A DNA stretch of 64,000 bases, from the NCBI RefSeq assembly GCF_025244765.1, contig NZ_CP104209.1, positions 1,178,001-1,242,000 on the forward strand, given 5' to 3'. The notes under the pieces are model-generated. The model saw only the letters and a list, made by a program, of their open reading frames with translations. It was not told the origin of the DNA and did no database searches. Shown one piece after another: positions 37,215 through 45,769 of this stretch. Each line of letters starts with the position of its first letter. Position 1 is the first letter of the stretch. Position numbers and translations under genes: made by a program. This stretch comes from Empedobacter stercoris. GTDB taxonomy: Bacteria; Bacteroidota; Bacteroidia; Flavobacteriales; Weeksellaceae.

Positions 37215-37248
37215 AACAAAAAACCCCAAACTGTAAAAGTTTAGGGTT
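37215..37248 (-). terminator. Terminator after the oxoamine synthase gene
   Basis: AACCCCAAACT/AGTTTAGGGTT stem with one mismatch (37222-37232 with 37238-37248), U tract on the minus strand. It separates the synthase gene from the serC promoter. Confidence 0.82.
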
Positions 37249-37273
37249 ATATAATTTCTGAATGAATTCTTTT

Positions 37274-38533
37274 TTAGTATTGAACGAAATCAACATTCAA
37301 TTCTTCAGCCTTTCTTTTGTAGTAACCATCTGCTAATTTATCTTTAATTTCTGCGAAAGAATTTAAAGTATATTCGATGTGCTCATCTTCGTGAGCAGCA
37401 GTTGGGATAATACGGAAGATAATCATTCCTTTTGGAATAACTGGATACACAACTACAGAAACAAAAATTCCGTACTCTTCGCGCATTTCTTTTGCTAAAA
37501 CAGTTGCTTCGATAGGAGAACCATTCAATACGATTGGTGTAACACAAGTGTTAGACCCTCCGATATCAAATCCTCTTTCTTGTAAACCTTTTTGAATTTT
37601 TTCAACGTTATGCCATAACTTATCTTTAAGCTCTGGATGATTACGTAATAACTCAAGACGTTTTAAACCTCCGATTACCATTGGCATTGTCAATGATTTT
37701 GCAAAAATTTGAGAACGTAAGTTGTATTTTAAAATACGAATAATATCTTTATTACCAGCAATAAAAGCTCCGAAACCAGCCATCGATTTTGCGAAAGTAG
37801 AGAAATAGATGTCAATTGCATCTTGACAACCTTGCTCTTCTCCAGCTCCAGCTCCAGTTTTACCTAAAGTTCCAAAACCGTGTGCATCATCTACTAATAA
37901 ACGGAATTTATATTCATCTTTGAAAGCAGCAATTTCTTTCAAGATTCCTTGTTTACCTGTCATTCCGAAAACACCTTCTGTAATCACTAAAACACCTCCG
38001 CCTTGTTTGTCAGCTAATTTACGTGCACGAATAATTGTTTTTTCGAAACTTTCGATGTTATTGTGTTGGAAAATAAAACGTTTTCCGAAATGTAAACGAA
38101 CACCATCAACAATACAAGCATGACATTCAGCATCATAAACGATTACATCATTTTTAGAAACTAAAGCATCAATTGTAGATACCATTCCTTGGTATCCAAA
38201 GTTCATTAAATAAGCAGATTCTTTTTGAACGAAATCAGCTAATTCTTGCTCTAATTGTGCGTGATAATCTGTTTGTCCAGACATTGCACGAGCTCCCATA
38301 GGGTAAGCCATACCATATTCTGCAGCAGCGTCAGCATCAGCTTTACGAACTTCAGGGTGATTAGCTAAGCCTAAGTAGTTATTGATTGACCAAGTAATTA
38401 CTTTTTTTCCTTGGAATTCCATTACTGGTCCAATTTCTCCTTTTAATTGAGGAAAAACATAATAACCTTCACCGTAATCAGCGAATTGACCTAATGGTCC
38501 AGGATTTTGTTTTAAACGTTCAAAAATGTCCAT
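37274..38533 (-). CDS. Alpha-oxoamine synthase (candidate cysteate/serine acyltransferase)
   Basis: 419-aa PLP enzyme of the family of KBL, BioF and serine palmitoyltransferase, which joins an amino acid to an acyl thioester with loss of CO2. Features are the NNYLGLANHPEV region, the FNFGYQ-like MNFGYQGM segment, DAECHACIVDG, VDDAHGFGTLG, and the PLP Lys in FSTFAKSMAGFG. It lies between serC and a cysteine-synthase-like gene. Together these could make O-phosphoserine, then cysteate, then a long-chain ketocapnine, the base of flavobacterial sulfonolipids. Serine palmitoyltransferase is the main alternative. The ATG at 38533 is chosen over 38590 because it starts MDIFERLKQN after a good -7 box. 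Confidence 0.8.
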   Translation of the reverse strand: MDIFERLKQNPGPLGQFADYGEGYYVFPQLKGEIGPVMEFQGKKVITWSINNYLGLANHPEVRKADADAAAEYGMAYPMGARAMSGQTDYHAQLEQELADFVQKESAYLMNFGYQGMVSTIDALVSKNDVIVYDAECHACIVDGVRLHFGKRFIFQHNNIESFEKTIIRARKLADKQGGGVLVITEGVFGMTGKQGILKEIAAFKDEYKFRLLVDDAHGFGTLGKTGAGAGEEQGCQDAIDIYFSTFAKSMAGFGAFIAGNKDIIRILKYNLRSQIFAKSLTMPMVIGGLKRLELLRNHPELKDKLWHNVEKIQKGLQERGFDIGGSNTCVTPIVLNGSPIEATVLAKEMREEYGIFVSVVVYPVIPKGMIIFRIIPTAAHEDEHIEYTLNSFAEIKDKLADGYYKRKAEELNVDFVQY

Positions 38534-38615
38534 TTTATTATAGTTTAATTTTTTGATTAATTGAAAAAAAAGTAGAAAGTGAACAAACACAACCTACTTT
38601 ACTATTTAATTTTTA

Positions 38616-38623
38616 CAAATATA
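38616..38623 (-). promoter_or_regulatory. -7 box of oxoamine synthase gene
   Basis: TATATTTG on the minus strand, 82 bp before the ATG at 38533, in the gap after the cysteine-synthase-like gene. Confidence 0.55.
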
Positions 38624-38627
38624 CGTA

Positions 38628-39665
38628 TTATTTAATTCGTTCTACAGTTGCACGAGCTTCTAAACCATTAAGCCTGCTGTTTGTAAAACCTTCTTCCGCC
38701 ATCCATTCTTCGCTAAAGACTTTTGTCATGTAACGAGATCCGTGGTCTGGGTAAAGAATTACAACCAAAGAATTCTCATCGAATTCTCCTGCTTCAGCCA
38801 GTTGTTTAAACGCTTGTGTTGCAGCACCTGAAGTATAACCTGCCATAATTCCTTCTTTCAAAGCAATTTCTCTTGTACGATAAGCAGCTTCTTCGTCAGT
38901 AACTTTTATAAATTTATCAACCATTTCAAAATCTAAAGCTCCTGGTACTAAATTTTTTCCCATTCCTTCGATTCTGTACGGATAGATATCATTTTGATCA
39001 ATTTTACCCGTTTCGTGATATCCTTTTAAGATTGATCCATAAGCATCAACTCCAATGACTTTTACATCAGGATTTTGCTCTTTTATGTAACGTGCACTAC
39101 CTGTCAAAGTTCCTCCTGTTCCTGTACATCCAATAAGGTGAGTAATTTTACCTTCCGTTTGATTCCAGATTTCAGGACCTGTTGTTAAATAGTGAGCTTC
39201 TGTATTCCCTTGATTAAAATATTGATTTATATAAAGAGAATTTGGTGTTTCCGCAGCAATTCGTTTTGCCACTTCATAATATGATCTTGGATCATCAGCA
39301 GGTACATTCGCTGGGCATAAAAATACTTTTGCACCCATTGCTTTCAAAAATGAAATTTTTTCTGCTTTTGTTTTATCCGATACCGCTAAGATACATTTGT
39401 ATCCTTTTACGATAGCAACCATCGCTACTGCAAATCCAGTGTTACCTGAAGTTGTTTCTACAATAGTAGCACCAGGTTTTAATAGACCTTTTTTTTCAGC
39501 CTCTTCTATGATATGTAAAGCTATTCTGTCTTTTGTTGAATGTCCAGGATTGAAACATTCTAACTTTGCATAAACTTCGCCTGGAATGTCTTGGTTAATT
39601 CTGTTTAACTGAACTAATGGAGTGTCTCCAATTAACTCTAAAACGTTTTTATATTTACCAGTCAT
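38628..39665 (-). CDS. Cysteine-synthase-family PLP enzyme (candidate cysteate synthase)
   Basis: 345-aa beta-family PLP enzyme from [13 protein letters not shown]. The PLP Lys lies in HSTKDR, the substrate loop is TTSGNTGF, and the phosphate-binding loop is GCTGTGGT. It is longer than CysK (about 310 aa) and has cystathionine-beta-synthase-like features such as the [11 protein letters not shown] segment. CysK-type cysteine synthase or cystathionine beta-synthase are possible. Next to serC and an acyl-transferring oxoamine synthase, a cysteate synthase that adds sulfite to O-phosphoserine is also plausible. A start at 39689 is in frame but lies at or before the predicted transcription start. 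Confidence 0.75.
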   Translation of the reverse strand: MTGKYKNVLELIGDTPLVQLNRINQDIPGEVYAKLECFNPGHSTKDRIALHIIEEAEKKGLLKPGATIVETTSGNTGFAVAMVAIVKGYKCILAVSDKTKAEKISFLKAMGAKVFLCPANVPADDPRSYYEVAKRIAAETPNSLYINQYFNQGNTEAHYLTTGPEIWNQTEGKITHLIGCTGTGGTLTGSARYIKEQNPDVKVIGVDAYGSILKGYHETGKIDQNDIYPYRIEGMGKNLVPGALDFEMVDKFIKVTDEEAAYRTREIALKEGIMAGYTSGAATQAFKQLAEAGEFDENSLVVILYPDHGSRYMTKVFSEEWMAEEGFTNSRLNGLEARATVERIK

Positions 39666-39693
39666 TTCACAAATATTCTTTTCTAACAAAAAG

Positions 39694-39701
39694 CAAAATT
39701 A
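39694..39701 (-). promoter_or_regulatory. -7 box of cysteine-synthase-like gene
   Basis: TAATTTTG on the minus strand, 28 bp before the preferred ATG at 39665. Confidence 0.5.
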
Positions 39702-39793
39702 CGGATTTTTTAATTAATTGTTAAAAATTTAACTTGTAAAATTAATTTCTAACAATTTTTAACTAAAAATCTAATTATTTACTTTTTATTAAA

Positions 39794-40945
39794 TTAGTTA
39801 TTATTTAAATTAAAAATATGTTTTAAAATCTTCTCATCAGTAGAAGTAAATTCCACTTTTCTTCTTTCCATCATCTTCTCTGCAGCCTCGCAAGCACGTT
39901 CAAAACTAAATATTGGTGCATCTGATTGTCCTCCCCAACTATAATGTTTGATCATATTTGGTGGAAACCCAGATTGAAAAACGTTGGCACAAACACCAAC
40001 AACTGTACCAGTATTAAATTGTGTATTAATTGCAGATTTTGCATAATCTCCCATAATCAATCCGCAAAATTGTAAACCAGTTTTTACAAATCGAGCCTCT
40101 TTGTAACTCCATAATTTCACCTCTGCATAATTATTTTTAAGATTTGAATTGTTTGTATCCGCTCCCAAATTACACCATTCACCAATTACAGCATTTCCTA
40201 AAAAACCATCGTGTCCTTTGTTAGAATAAGCCATTAAGATTGCATTATTCAGTTCTCCTCCCACTTTACAAAATGGACCAATTGTACAACCTGAATAAAT
40301 CTTTGCACCCATGTTTATCTTTGCATGTTCACACAAAGCTAATCCACCTCTAATCATAGAACCTTCCATAATTTCTGCATCCTTTCCAATATAAATTGGA
40401 CCTTCAGACGCATTCAAAATCGAAAATTCTACTTTTGCACCTTCTTCAAGAAAAATTCTTTCAGCGTGTAAAACTTGGTTTGTTTGTGAAATTGGTTGTG
40501 ACTTTCTACCTTCTGTTAATAAATCATAATCAAATTCTATTGCTTGGAAATTATAAGTAAATAAATCCCACGAATTTTTGATATGAATAATTTGATCTAA
40601 CTCAATAATTTTGGTCGTAATCGTTGGTACTGCTTCTGTTGTTCTCACCGCTACAAGTTGATTTTCAAAAACAATAGATGTATTTAATTCTATATTTTTT
40701 ATGGCTTGTATTAACTCTTTTGTCGGAAAAAATGAAGGATTAATGAATATATTTTCTGATTGTAAATGTGTCGAAAATTTTTCTTCTAAATAGTGTTGAG
40801 TTTTATATGAAATGGACGAATTTAGAATTTTCTCCCAACGTTCGGCAAAGCTTAAAACTCCCATTCGTAATGACGCTACTGGCTTAGTAAACGTCAGAGG
40901 CAAAAGATTTTCCCATTCTTCACCATCAAAAAGAATTATATTCAT
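39794..40945 (-). CDS. GlmU-family protein (left-handed beta-helix)
   Basis: 383 aa. The N-terminal part (MNIILFDGEEWENLLPLTFT) resembles a degraded nucleotidyltransferase domain, without the usual GGxGTR loop. Residues about 175-330 are hexapeptide repeats of the left-handed beta-helix acyltransferase fold. The family occurs across Bacteroidota and is annotated as putative sugar nucleotidyltransferase. Substrate unknown. Monocistronic on the minus strand, divergent from aroB. Confidence 0.75.
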   Translation of the reverse strand: MNIILFDGEEWENLLPLTFTKPVASLRMGVLSFAERWEKILNSSISYKTQHYLEEKFSTHLQSENIFINPSFFPTKELIQAIKNIELNTSIVFENQLVAVRTTEAVPTITTKIIELDQIIHIKNSWDLFTYNFQAIEFDYDLLTEGRKSQPISQTNQVLHAERIFLEEGAKVEFSILNASEGPIYIGKDAEIMEGSMIRGGLALCEHAKINMGAKIYSGCTIGPFCKVGGELNNAILMAYSNKGHDGFLGNAVIGEWCNLGADTNNSNLKNNYAEVKLWSYKEARFVKTGLQFCGLIMGDYAKSAINTQFNTGTVVGVCANVFQSGFPPNMIKHYSWGGQSDAPIFSFERACEAAEKMMERRKVEFTSTDEKILKHIFNLNNN

Positions 40946-41105
40946 TAATTAAGAATTTGTGCAAATTTAAAATAATTATTCTATAAGCTCATACGTTCAA
41001 TAGAGTTTTATCAATATAACAGCCTAAAATAAATCATTTAAAATATTTGGTTGATGTAAAAAGGTCGCCGTAATTTTAGGCACATTTAAAAAATATTTTT
41101 CCGTT

Positions 41106-42158
41106 TTGAAATCAGCTCCGATTCATTTTGGTTCAATCGCATATATATTAGACGATTACCTTGCAAAAAACACTTTTTCTTCTATCTTCTTTTTGGTAGA
41201 TGAAAACACACATGTGCATTGTTTACCAATCTTATTAGCTGATTTGGATAACATTTCTGCTTACGAAATCCTTGAAATTGATTCGGGAGAAGAAAATAAA
41301 AACATCGAAACCGTAAATAATCTTTGGTTAGCATTAAGCGAATTGGGTGCAGATCGTCACTCATTGGTTATAAATGTTGGCGGTGGTGTTTTAACCGATA
41401 TGGGAGGTTTTATGGCTTCCACCTTCAAACGTGGTATCAAGTTTATCAACATTCCAACAACATTATTATCTCAAGTAGATGCTTCTGCAGGTGGTAAAAA
41501 TGGAATTGATATAGAAGGAATGAAAAATATGGTCGGCACATTTAATCAATCCGAAATGGTATTGGTTGATCCCAATTTTTTATTGACTTTGGAACAACGT
41601 CAGGTAAAATCTGGCTTGGCCGAAATGTTAAAACATGGATTAATTAAAAATCGTGATCATTGGGATAATTTAGTTCAATTACCTTCTCATAACGCCGAAT
41701 CTTTAGCGCCATTTATTATGGATTCTATCCAAATAAAAGAAAATGTTGTGAACAATGATCCTTTTGAAAAAGGTGAACGTAAGATTTTAAATTTTGGCCA
41801 TACCATTGGTCATGCAATCGAAAGTGAATCGTTAGAAACAGATTTTCCACTTTTGCATGGAGAAGCAATCGTAATCGGAATGATTATTGAGACGTTTCTT
41901 AGTTACGATCAAGAATTAATTTCTAAAGCTGATTTAGAAGAAGTGTGCGAAAGCTTTGCGTCGATGTATGCATTAAATACAATTGACATGAAGATTTTCC
42001 CTAACTTGATGAAATGGATGAAACACGACAAAAAAAACCAAAACAATTCAATCAACTTTAGTTTGATTAATAAAATTGGACATTGTCGTTATGATGTAAT
42101 TTGTACTGAAGATGAAATCAGGCAAGCATTTGAAAAATATAACCAATGGATTGCTTAA
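41106..42158 (+). CDS. aroB: 3-Dehydroquinate synthase
   Basis: 350-aa NAD- and metal-dependent enzyme of the shikimate pathway, closing DAHP to 3-dehydroquinate. NAD-binding VINVGGGVLTDMGG, the TTLLSQVDASAGGKNGID motif, and metal ligands in EMLKHGLI, NFGHTIGHAIE and LLHGEA are all present. No ATG precedes the conserved region, so a TTG start at 41106 (MKSAPIHFG) is used. Its end overlaps msrB by 13 bp. Confidence 0.93.
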   Translation: MKSAPIHFGSIAYILDDYLAKNTFSSIFFLVDENTHVHCLPILLADLDNISAYEILEIDSGEENKNIETVNNLWLALSELGADRHSLVINVGGGVLTDMGGFMASTFKRGIKFINIPTTLLSQVDASAGGKNGIDIEGMKNMVGTFNQSEMVLVDPNFLLTLEQRQVKSGLAEMLKHGLIKNRDHWDNLVQLPSHNAESLAPFIMDSIQIKENVVNNDPFEKGERKILNFGHTIGHAIESESLETDFPLLHGEAIVIGMIIETFLSYDQELISKADLEEVCESFASMYALNTIDMKIFPNLMKWMKHDKKNQNNSINFSLINKIGHCRYDVICTEDEIRQAFEKYNQWIA

Positions 42159-42682
42159 AAAAATATACCTCTTTTATTGTTGTAGCGTTACTTGTAAACT
42201 TTAGCGTTTCATGTACTTCGCAACACAAAAAAGATGAACAAAAAGTAGAACAACCACAAAATACGATTGCGATGAATGAGAAACCTCAATTTAAAGTAAA
42301 TAAAACGGAAGAAGAATGGAAAAAAGAACTTACTTCAGAAGAATACTACGTTTTAAGAGAAGCAGGAACAGAACGTCCATTTACTGGAAAATTTAATATG
42401 CATTTCGAAAATGGTATTTACACTTGTGCCGCTTGTAACGAAGAATTATTTTCTTCCGAATCTAAATTTGACGGACATTGTGGTTGGCCAAGTTTTGATA
42501 AAGAGATTGCAGCTGGAAAAATTGTAGAACGTGTAGATTCTTCGCATGGAATGATAAGAACCGAAATTCTTTGTGGAAATTGCGGAAGTCATTTAGGCCA
42601 TGTTTTTGATGACGGTCCTACACAAACGGGTTTACGATATTGCATAAATTCACTATCTTTAGATTTTAAACCTCAAAAATAA
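42146..42682 (+). CDS. msrB: Peptide-methionine (R)-S-oxide reductase, lipoprotein
   Basis: 178 aa. A lipoprotein signal (FSVSC, lipidated Cys near residue 23) and a polar linker lead into an MsrB domain. The zinc-binding CAAC and CGNC pairs, the CGWPSF motif and catalytic Cys in RYCINSLSL are present. It repairs oxidised methionines in envelope proteins. The start overlaps aroB by 13 bp, so it is probably translated by coupling. A terminator follows. Confidence 0.92.
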   Translation: MDCLKKYTSFIVVALLVNFSVSCTSQHKKDEQKVEQPQNTIAMNEKPQFKVNKTEEEWKKELTSEEYYVLREAGTERPFTGKFNMHFENGIYTCAACNEELFSSESKFDGHCGWPSFDKEIAAGKIVERVDSSHGMIRTEILCGNCGSHLGHVFDDGPTQTGLRYCINSLSLDFKPQK

Positions 42683-42691
42683 TTTTTTTTT

Positions 42692-42718
42692 AAAAGCTGT
42701 TCCAAAACAGCTTTTTTT
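42692..42718 (+). terminator. Terminator after msrB
   Basis: AAAAGCTGTT/AACAGCTTTT stem with a CCAA loop and T tract. Confidence 0.9.
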
Positions 42719-42733
42719 AATCCAATATCTTAT

Positions 42734-43120
42734 ATGAAAGCACTTCGTTTTATTATCATTTTTATCTTATTGTTATTAATTTATAATGGTATTTACAATT
42801 ATGATTTAATGATTAATGTGAGAATGACTGATCGTCGTATAAACCCATTACGTTATATCTTTTTCGGATTTTATTTTGTACTAATTCTTTTCAATTTAAT
42901 TGAATTTATTCGAGGAAAATTTAATTACGGATCATTCAAAAAAGTAATTTATTATTTAATTTTTGCTGGATATTTAGGTTGTATTTTCATGTTCAAATAC
43001 AATGAATACAACATTCCAGGATTACCGCTTTTGGGATATTTCTCTTTAGTCGGAATTACGTTATTCATGTTAAGTCAACTCATCAAAAACAAACCACCTT
43101 ACAAACGTGTAAAACAATAA
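42734..43120 (+). CDS. Hypothetical membrane protein
   Basis: 128 aa with about four hydrophobic helices (residues 5-22, 43-61, 73-90 and 98-116) and a basic C terminus (KPPYKRVKQ). No recognised family. It is 9 bp upstream of the MATE gene and likely co-transcribed with it. Confidence 0.65.
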   Translation: MKALRFIIIFILLLLIYNGIYNYDLMINVRMTDRRINPLRYIFFGFYFVLILFNLIEFIRGKFNYGSFKKVIYYLIFAGYLGCIFMFKYNEYNIPGLPLLGYFSLVGITLFMLSQLIKNKPPYKRVKQ

Positions 43121-43129
43121 TACGTTAGT

Positions 43130-44467
43130 ATGAATTTGGTTTCGGATAGAATTACGTTCAAACAAATCAATCAACTTGCAATTCCAGCCATTTTTTCTGG
43201 AATTGCCGAATCGTTGATTACATTAACCGACATCGCAATGGTTGGTAACGTATCTGAACATTCTGTAGAAGCCCTTGCTGCAACTGGTTTAGTTGGATCT
43301 TTTTTATCTGGTATAATTTGGATCGTTGCCCAAACGAAAACATCTATTTCATCTTTGGTCTCTCAAAGTCTTGGTGCAAATAAATTAGAAACTATCAAAA
43401 ACTTGGTTCCTCAAGCCTTGTATTTTAATATCTTTTTAAGTTTATTGATTTTTATTCCAACCTACTTTTTTGCTCAACATCTTTTCGAACTTTACAATGC
43501 CACAGATTTAGTTCTTCAATTTTCGGTTGAATACTATAAAATCAGAGCTTTTGGATTTCCTCTTACACTTATTTCATTAACACTTTTTGGCGCTTTTAGA
43601 GGAATACAGAATACTTTATGGGCAATGAAATGTAGTTTAACAGCAGCGATAATCCATGTTTTTTTAGATTATATTTTGATTTTTGGTATTGAAGGACTTA
43701 TTCCTGCATTACATATCAAAGGCGCTGCTTACGCGAGTCTTATTGCACAATTTATTATGGTTATCATGGCGTTTTATTACTATTTTACAAAAACCTCATT
43801 CAACCTAAATCCTGGAACATCGCTACATCCTTTATTTAGAAAATATATCAACCTTAGTTTTAATTTTATCTTACGCACAGCCTCACTTAATGTCGCCTTT
43901 TTCCTTGCCAACTCTTATGCTACGGATTATGGAAAAGATTATATCGCTGCGCAAAGTATTCTGATGAATATTTGGTTATTTTTCTCCTTTTTTATTGATG
44001 GATATGCAGGAGCTGGAAATGCTATGGCAGGACGATTGCAAGGCGAACGAAATTATCCTAAACTTTGGATTCTAAGCAAGGATATCTCCAAATACTCTGT
44101 TCTAATTGCTTGTATTTTGATTGCAATTTGTTTTGTTTTTTATAATCAAATAGGTGCAATTTTTAATCAAGATCCAAATGTACTCAACATTTTCAATGCT
44201 GTTTTTTGGATAGTTTTAATGATGCAACCTATTAATACGCTTGCTTATATTTTTGACGGTTTTTTCAAAGGAATGGGAGATGCTAAACTACTTCGAAACA
44301 ACTTGATTTTTGCTACTTTTTTAGGCTTTTTACCTACTCTTTATCTCACTGATTATTTCGGATTGAACATTTATGGTATTTGGATTTCTTTTGGCGTTTG
44401 GATGTTTTTACGCAGCTTTCCATTGATGTATATTTTTAGAAAACGAGTGTTGAAACATGAGATTTAG
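43130..44467 (+). CDS. MATE-family multidrug/Na+ antiporter
   Basis: 445 aa, about 12 membrane helices in two related halves, with the N-terminal MATE signature IPAIFSGIAESLITLTDIAMVG and a second-half repeat of it. Exports organic cations using a Na+ or H+ gradient. Its last 48 codon bases (44411-44458) recur at 53115-53162 beyond the metal-efflux cluster, so its present 3' end (KHEI) may be a recombined one. Confidence 0.88.
   Translation: MNLVSDRITFKQINQLAIPAIFSGIAESLITLTDIAMVGNVSEHSVEALAATGLVGSFLSGIIWIVAQTKTSISSLVSQSLGANKLETIKNLVPQALYFNIFLSLLIFIPTYFFAQHLFELYNATDLVLQFSVEYYKIRAFGFPLTLISLTLFGAFRGIQNTLWAMKCSLTAAIIHVFLDYILIFGIEGLIPALHIKGAAYASLIAQFIMVIMAFYYYFTKTSFNLNPGTSLHPLFRKYINLSFNFILRTASLNVAFFLANSYATDYGKDYIAAQSILMNIWLFFSFFIDGYAGAGNAMAGRLQGERNYPKLWILSKDISKYSVLIACILIAICFVFYNQIGAIFNQDPNVLNIFNAVFWIVLMMQPINTLAYIFDGFFKGMGDAKLLRNNLIFATFLGFLPTLYLTDYFGLNIYGIWISFGVWMFLRSFPLMYIFRKRVLKHEI
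44411..44458 (+). repeat. Left copy of 48-bp flanking direct repeat
   Basis: The last 16 codons of the MATE gene before its final two. It is repeated with three mismatches at 53115-53162, in the same orientation. Confidence 0.85.
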
Positions 44468-44486
44468 CAGTTTTAAATAATTCCCT

Positions 44487-45758
44487 TTAAAAATCAATAT
44501 CCCACATCCCCACTGTTCTTTCAAGTTCTATTAATCCTAATGCACAATTAAATAACATCTCTAAATATTGAACTTGTATTTCGTTGTATGTGCGTTGCGC
44601 ATCTAATACTTCCAATAAAGAAGTATTCCCTCTACTGTAACTGTATTTTTTTGCTTCTACTATTAAGTTAGCATTGTTTACAATTTCATCATCAAATTGT
44701 TTCATTTGTTTTTTATATGCCTCGTACCATGTATATGCTTCTTTTACTTGAGTTTTAATTTCTATCTCAATTTGTTTATAATTTAATTCTGCTTGATTCA
44801 GCTGAATTTTAGCTATTTTCAATTCATTATTGTATCTGTTTGAAAATTTTAAAGGAATATTCACTCCCCCTTTTATTTGTGTAAACTGAGGGGTTTCAGC
44901 AGCTAAATTGCGAACTTCTCCTGAATGTTCAACACCTAGCATCAACCCCAAATCTATTGCACGATTAGCTTTGGCTAACGCTATCATCTTTTGACTAACC
45001 TCTTTACTTTGTAATGCTGCGGACAGATCAGTACGATTATTTATTGCTATTTCAACCAAATGATCCAAATCAAAATCTCGGTAAAATGTTCTCAATTCAC
45101 CAACAGTCGTAATTTGATTTACTGAATCAACTCCCATAAAAATAGCCAATCGAATATATGATGCTGCTAAATCTGTTTCTGCTTGAGTGACTTCATTTTT
45201 TAATGATTGAGCTTCTAATCGACTTTGTCTAGCGTCAGTTTCTGAAATATCCCCCAACTTGAACCTCATCTCATCCGAATTTGCAAGCTGATTCACCATT
45301 TCATAAGAATTCTTTTTAACATTCAATAACTCTCTCTGATAGATTGTTTGTAAAAAACCCAATGTTGCATCAGCTTTTAAATTTTTAAAGTAATCCAAAA
45401 GAATCAGTTTCGTCAATTCATATTCGCTTTTAGCCAAATTAATTCGAGCTTTTCTTTTTCCTCCTAATTCTACTAACCATCCAACTTCTGCTGAATATCC
45501 TATTCCCATCTTTCTGTTGGTTTCTCCATTATCAAAATATGCAAACTGAAGTTCTGGATCCTCAAATGCTTTTGCACTAATAATTTCCGATTCAGCTATA
45601 GCTACATTAAAGCGTTCTGAAGCCAATAAGATGTTATTTGTTTCGACTGTTTGGATAAACTTCTTATACGCTAGTTCGTACCCATTAGTTTGTTGAGCCA
45701 TTAATAAACTATTTGGAAGTATTAAAACACAAACCAATATGAACCAATATTTCTTCAT
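44487..45758 (-). CDS. TolC/CzcC-like outer membrane efflux protein
   Basis: 423 aa with signal peptide (MKKYWFILVCVLILPNSLLM, cleavage near AQQ) and two long helical-hairpin repeats typical of OEP proteins (YELAYKKFIQTVETNNILLA; YNEIQVQYLEMLFNCALGLI). It forms the outer-membrane channel of a tripartite metal pump. It is last in the operon mgtC-adaptor-pump-channel, 11 bp after the pump gene. Confidence 0.88.
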   Translation of the reverse strand: MKKYWFILVCVLILPNSLLMAQQTNGYELAYKKFIQTVETNNILLASERFNVAIAESEIISAKAFEDPELQFAYFDNGETNRKMGIGYSAEVGWLVELGGKRKARINLAKSEYELTKLILLDYFKNLKADATLGFLQTIYQRELLNVKKNSYEMVNQLANSDEMRFKLGDISETDARQSRLEAQSLKNEVTQAETDLAASYIRLAIFMGVDSVNQITTVGELRTFYRDFDLDHLVEIAINNRTDLSAALQSKEVSQKMIALAKANRAIDLGLMLGVEHSGEVRNLAAETPQFTQIKGGVNIPLKFSNRYNNELKIAKIQLNQAELNYKQIEIEIKTQVKEAYTWYEAYKKQMKQFDDEIVNNANLIVEAKKYSYSRGNTSLLEVLDAQRTYNEIQVQYLEMLFNCALGLIELERTVGMWDIDF

Positions 45759-45769
45759 TTTTCTCCTTC

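Noticed and set aside
37113-37229. 39-residue N-terminal extension of SerC
   Set aside because: It covers a -7 box and the terminator of the preceding gene; SerC proteins begin at the MKIHNFSAGP segment.
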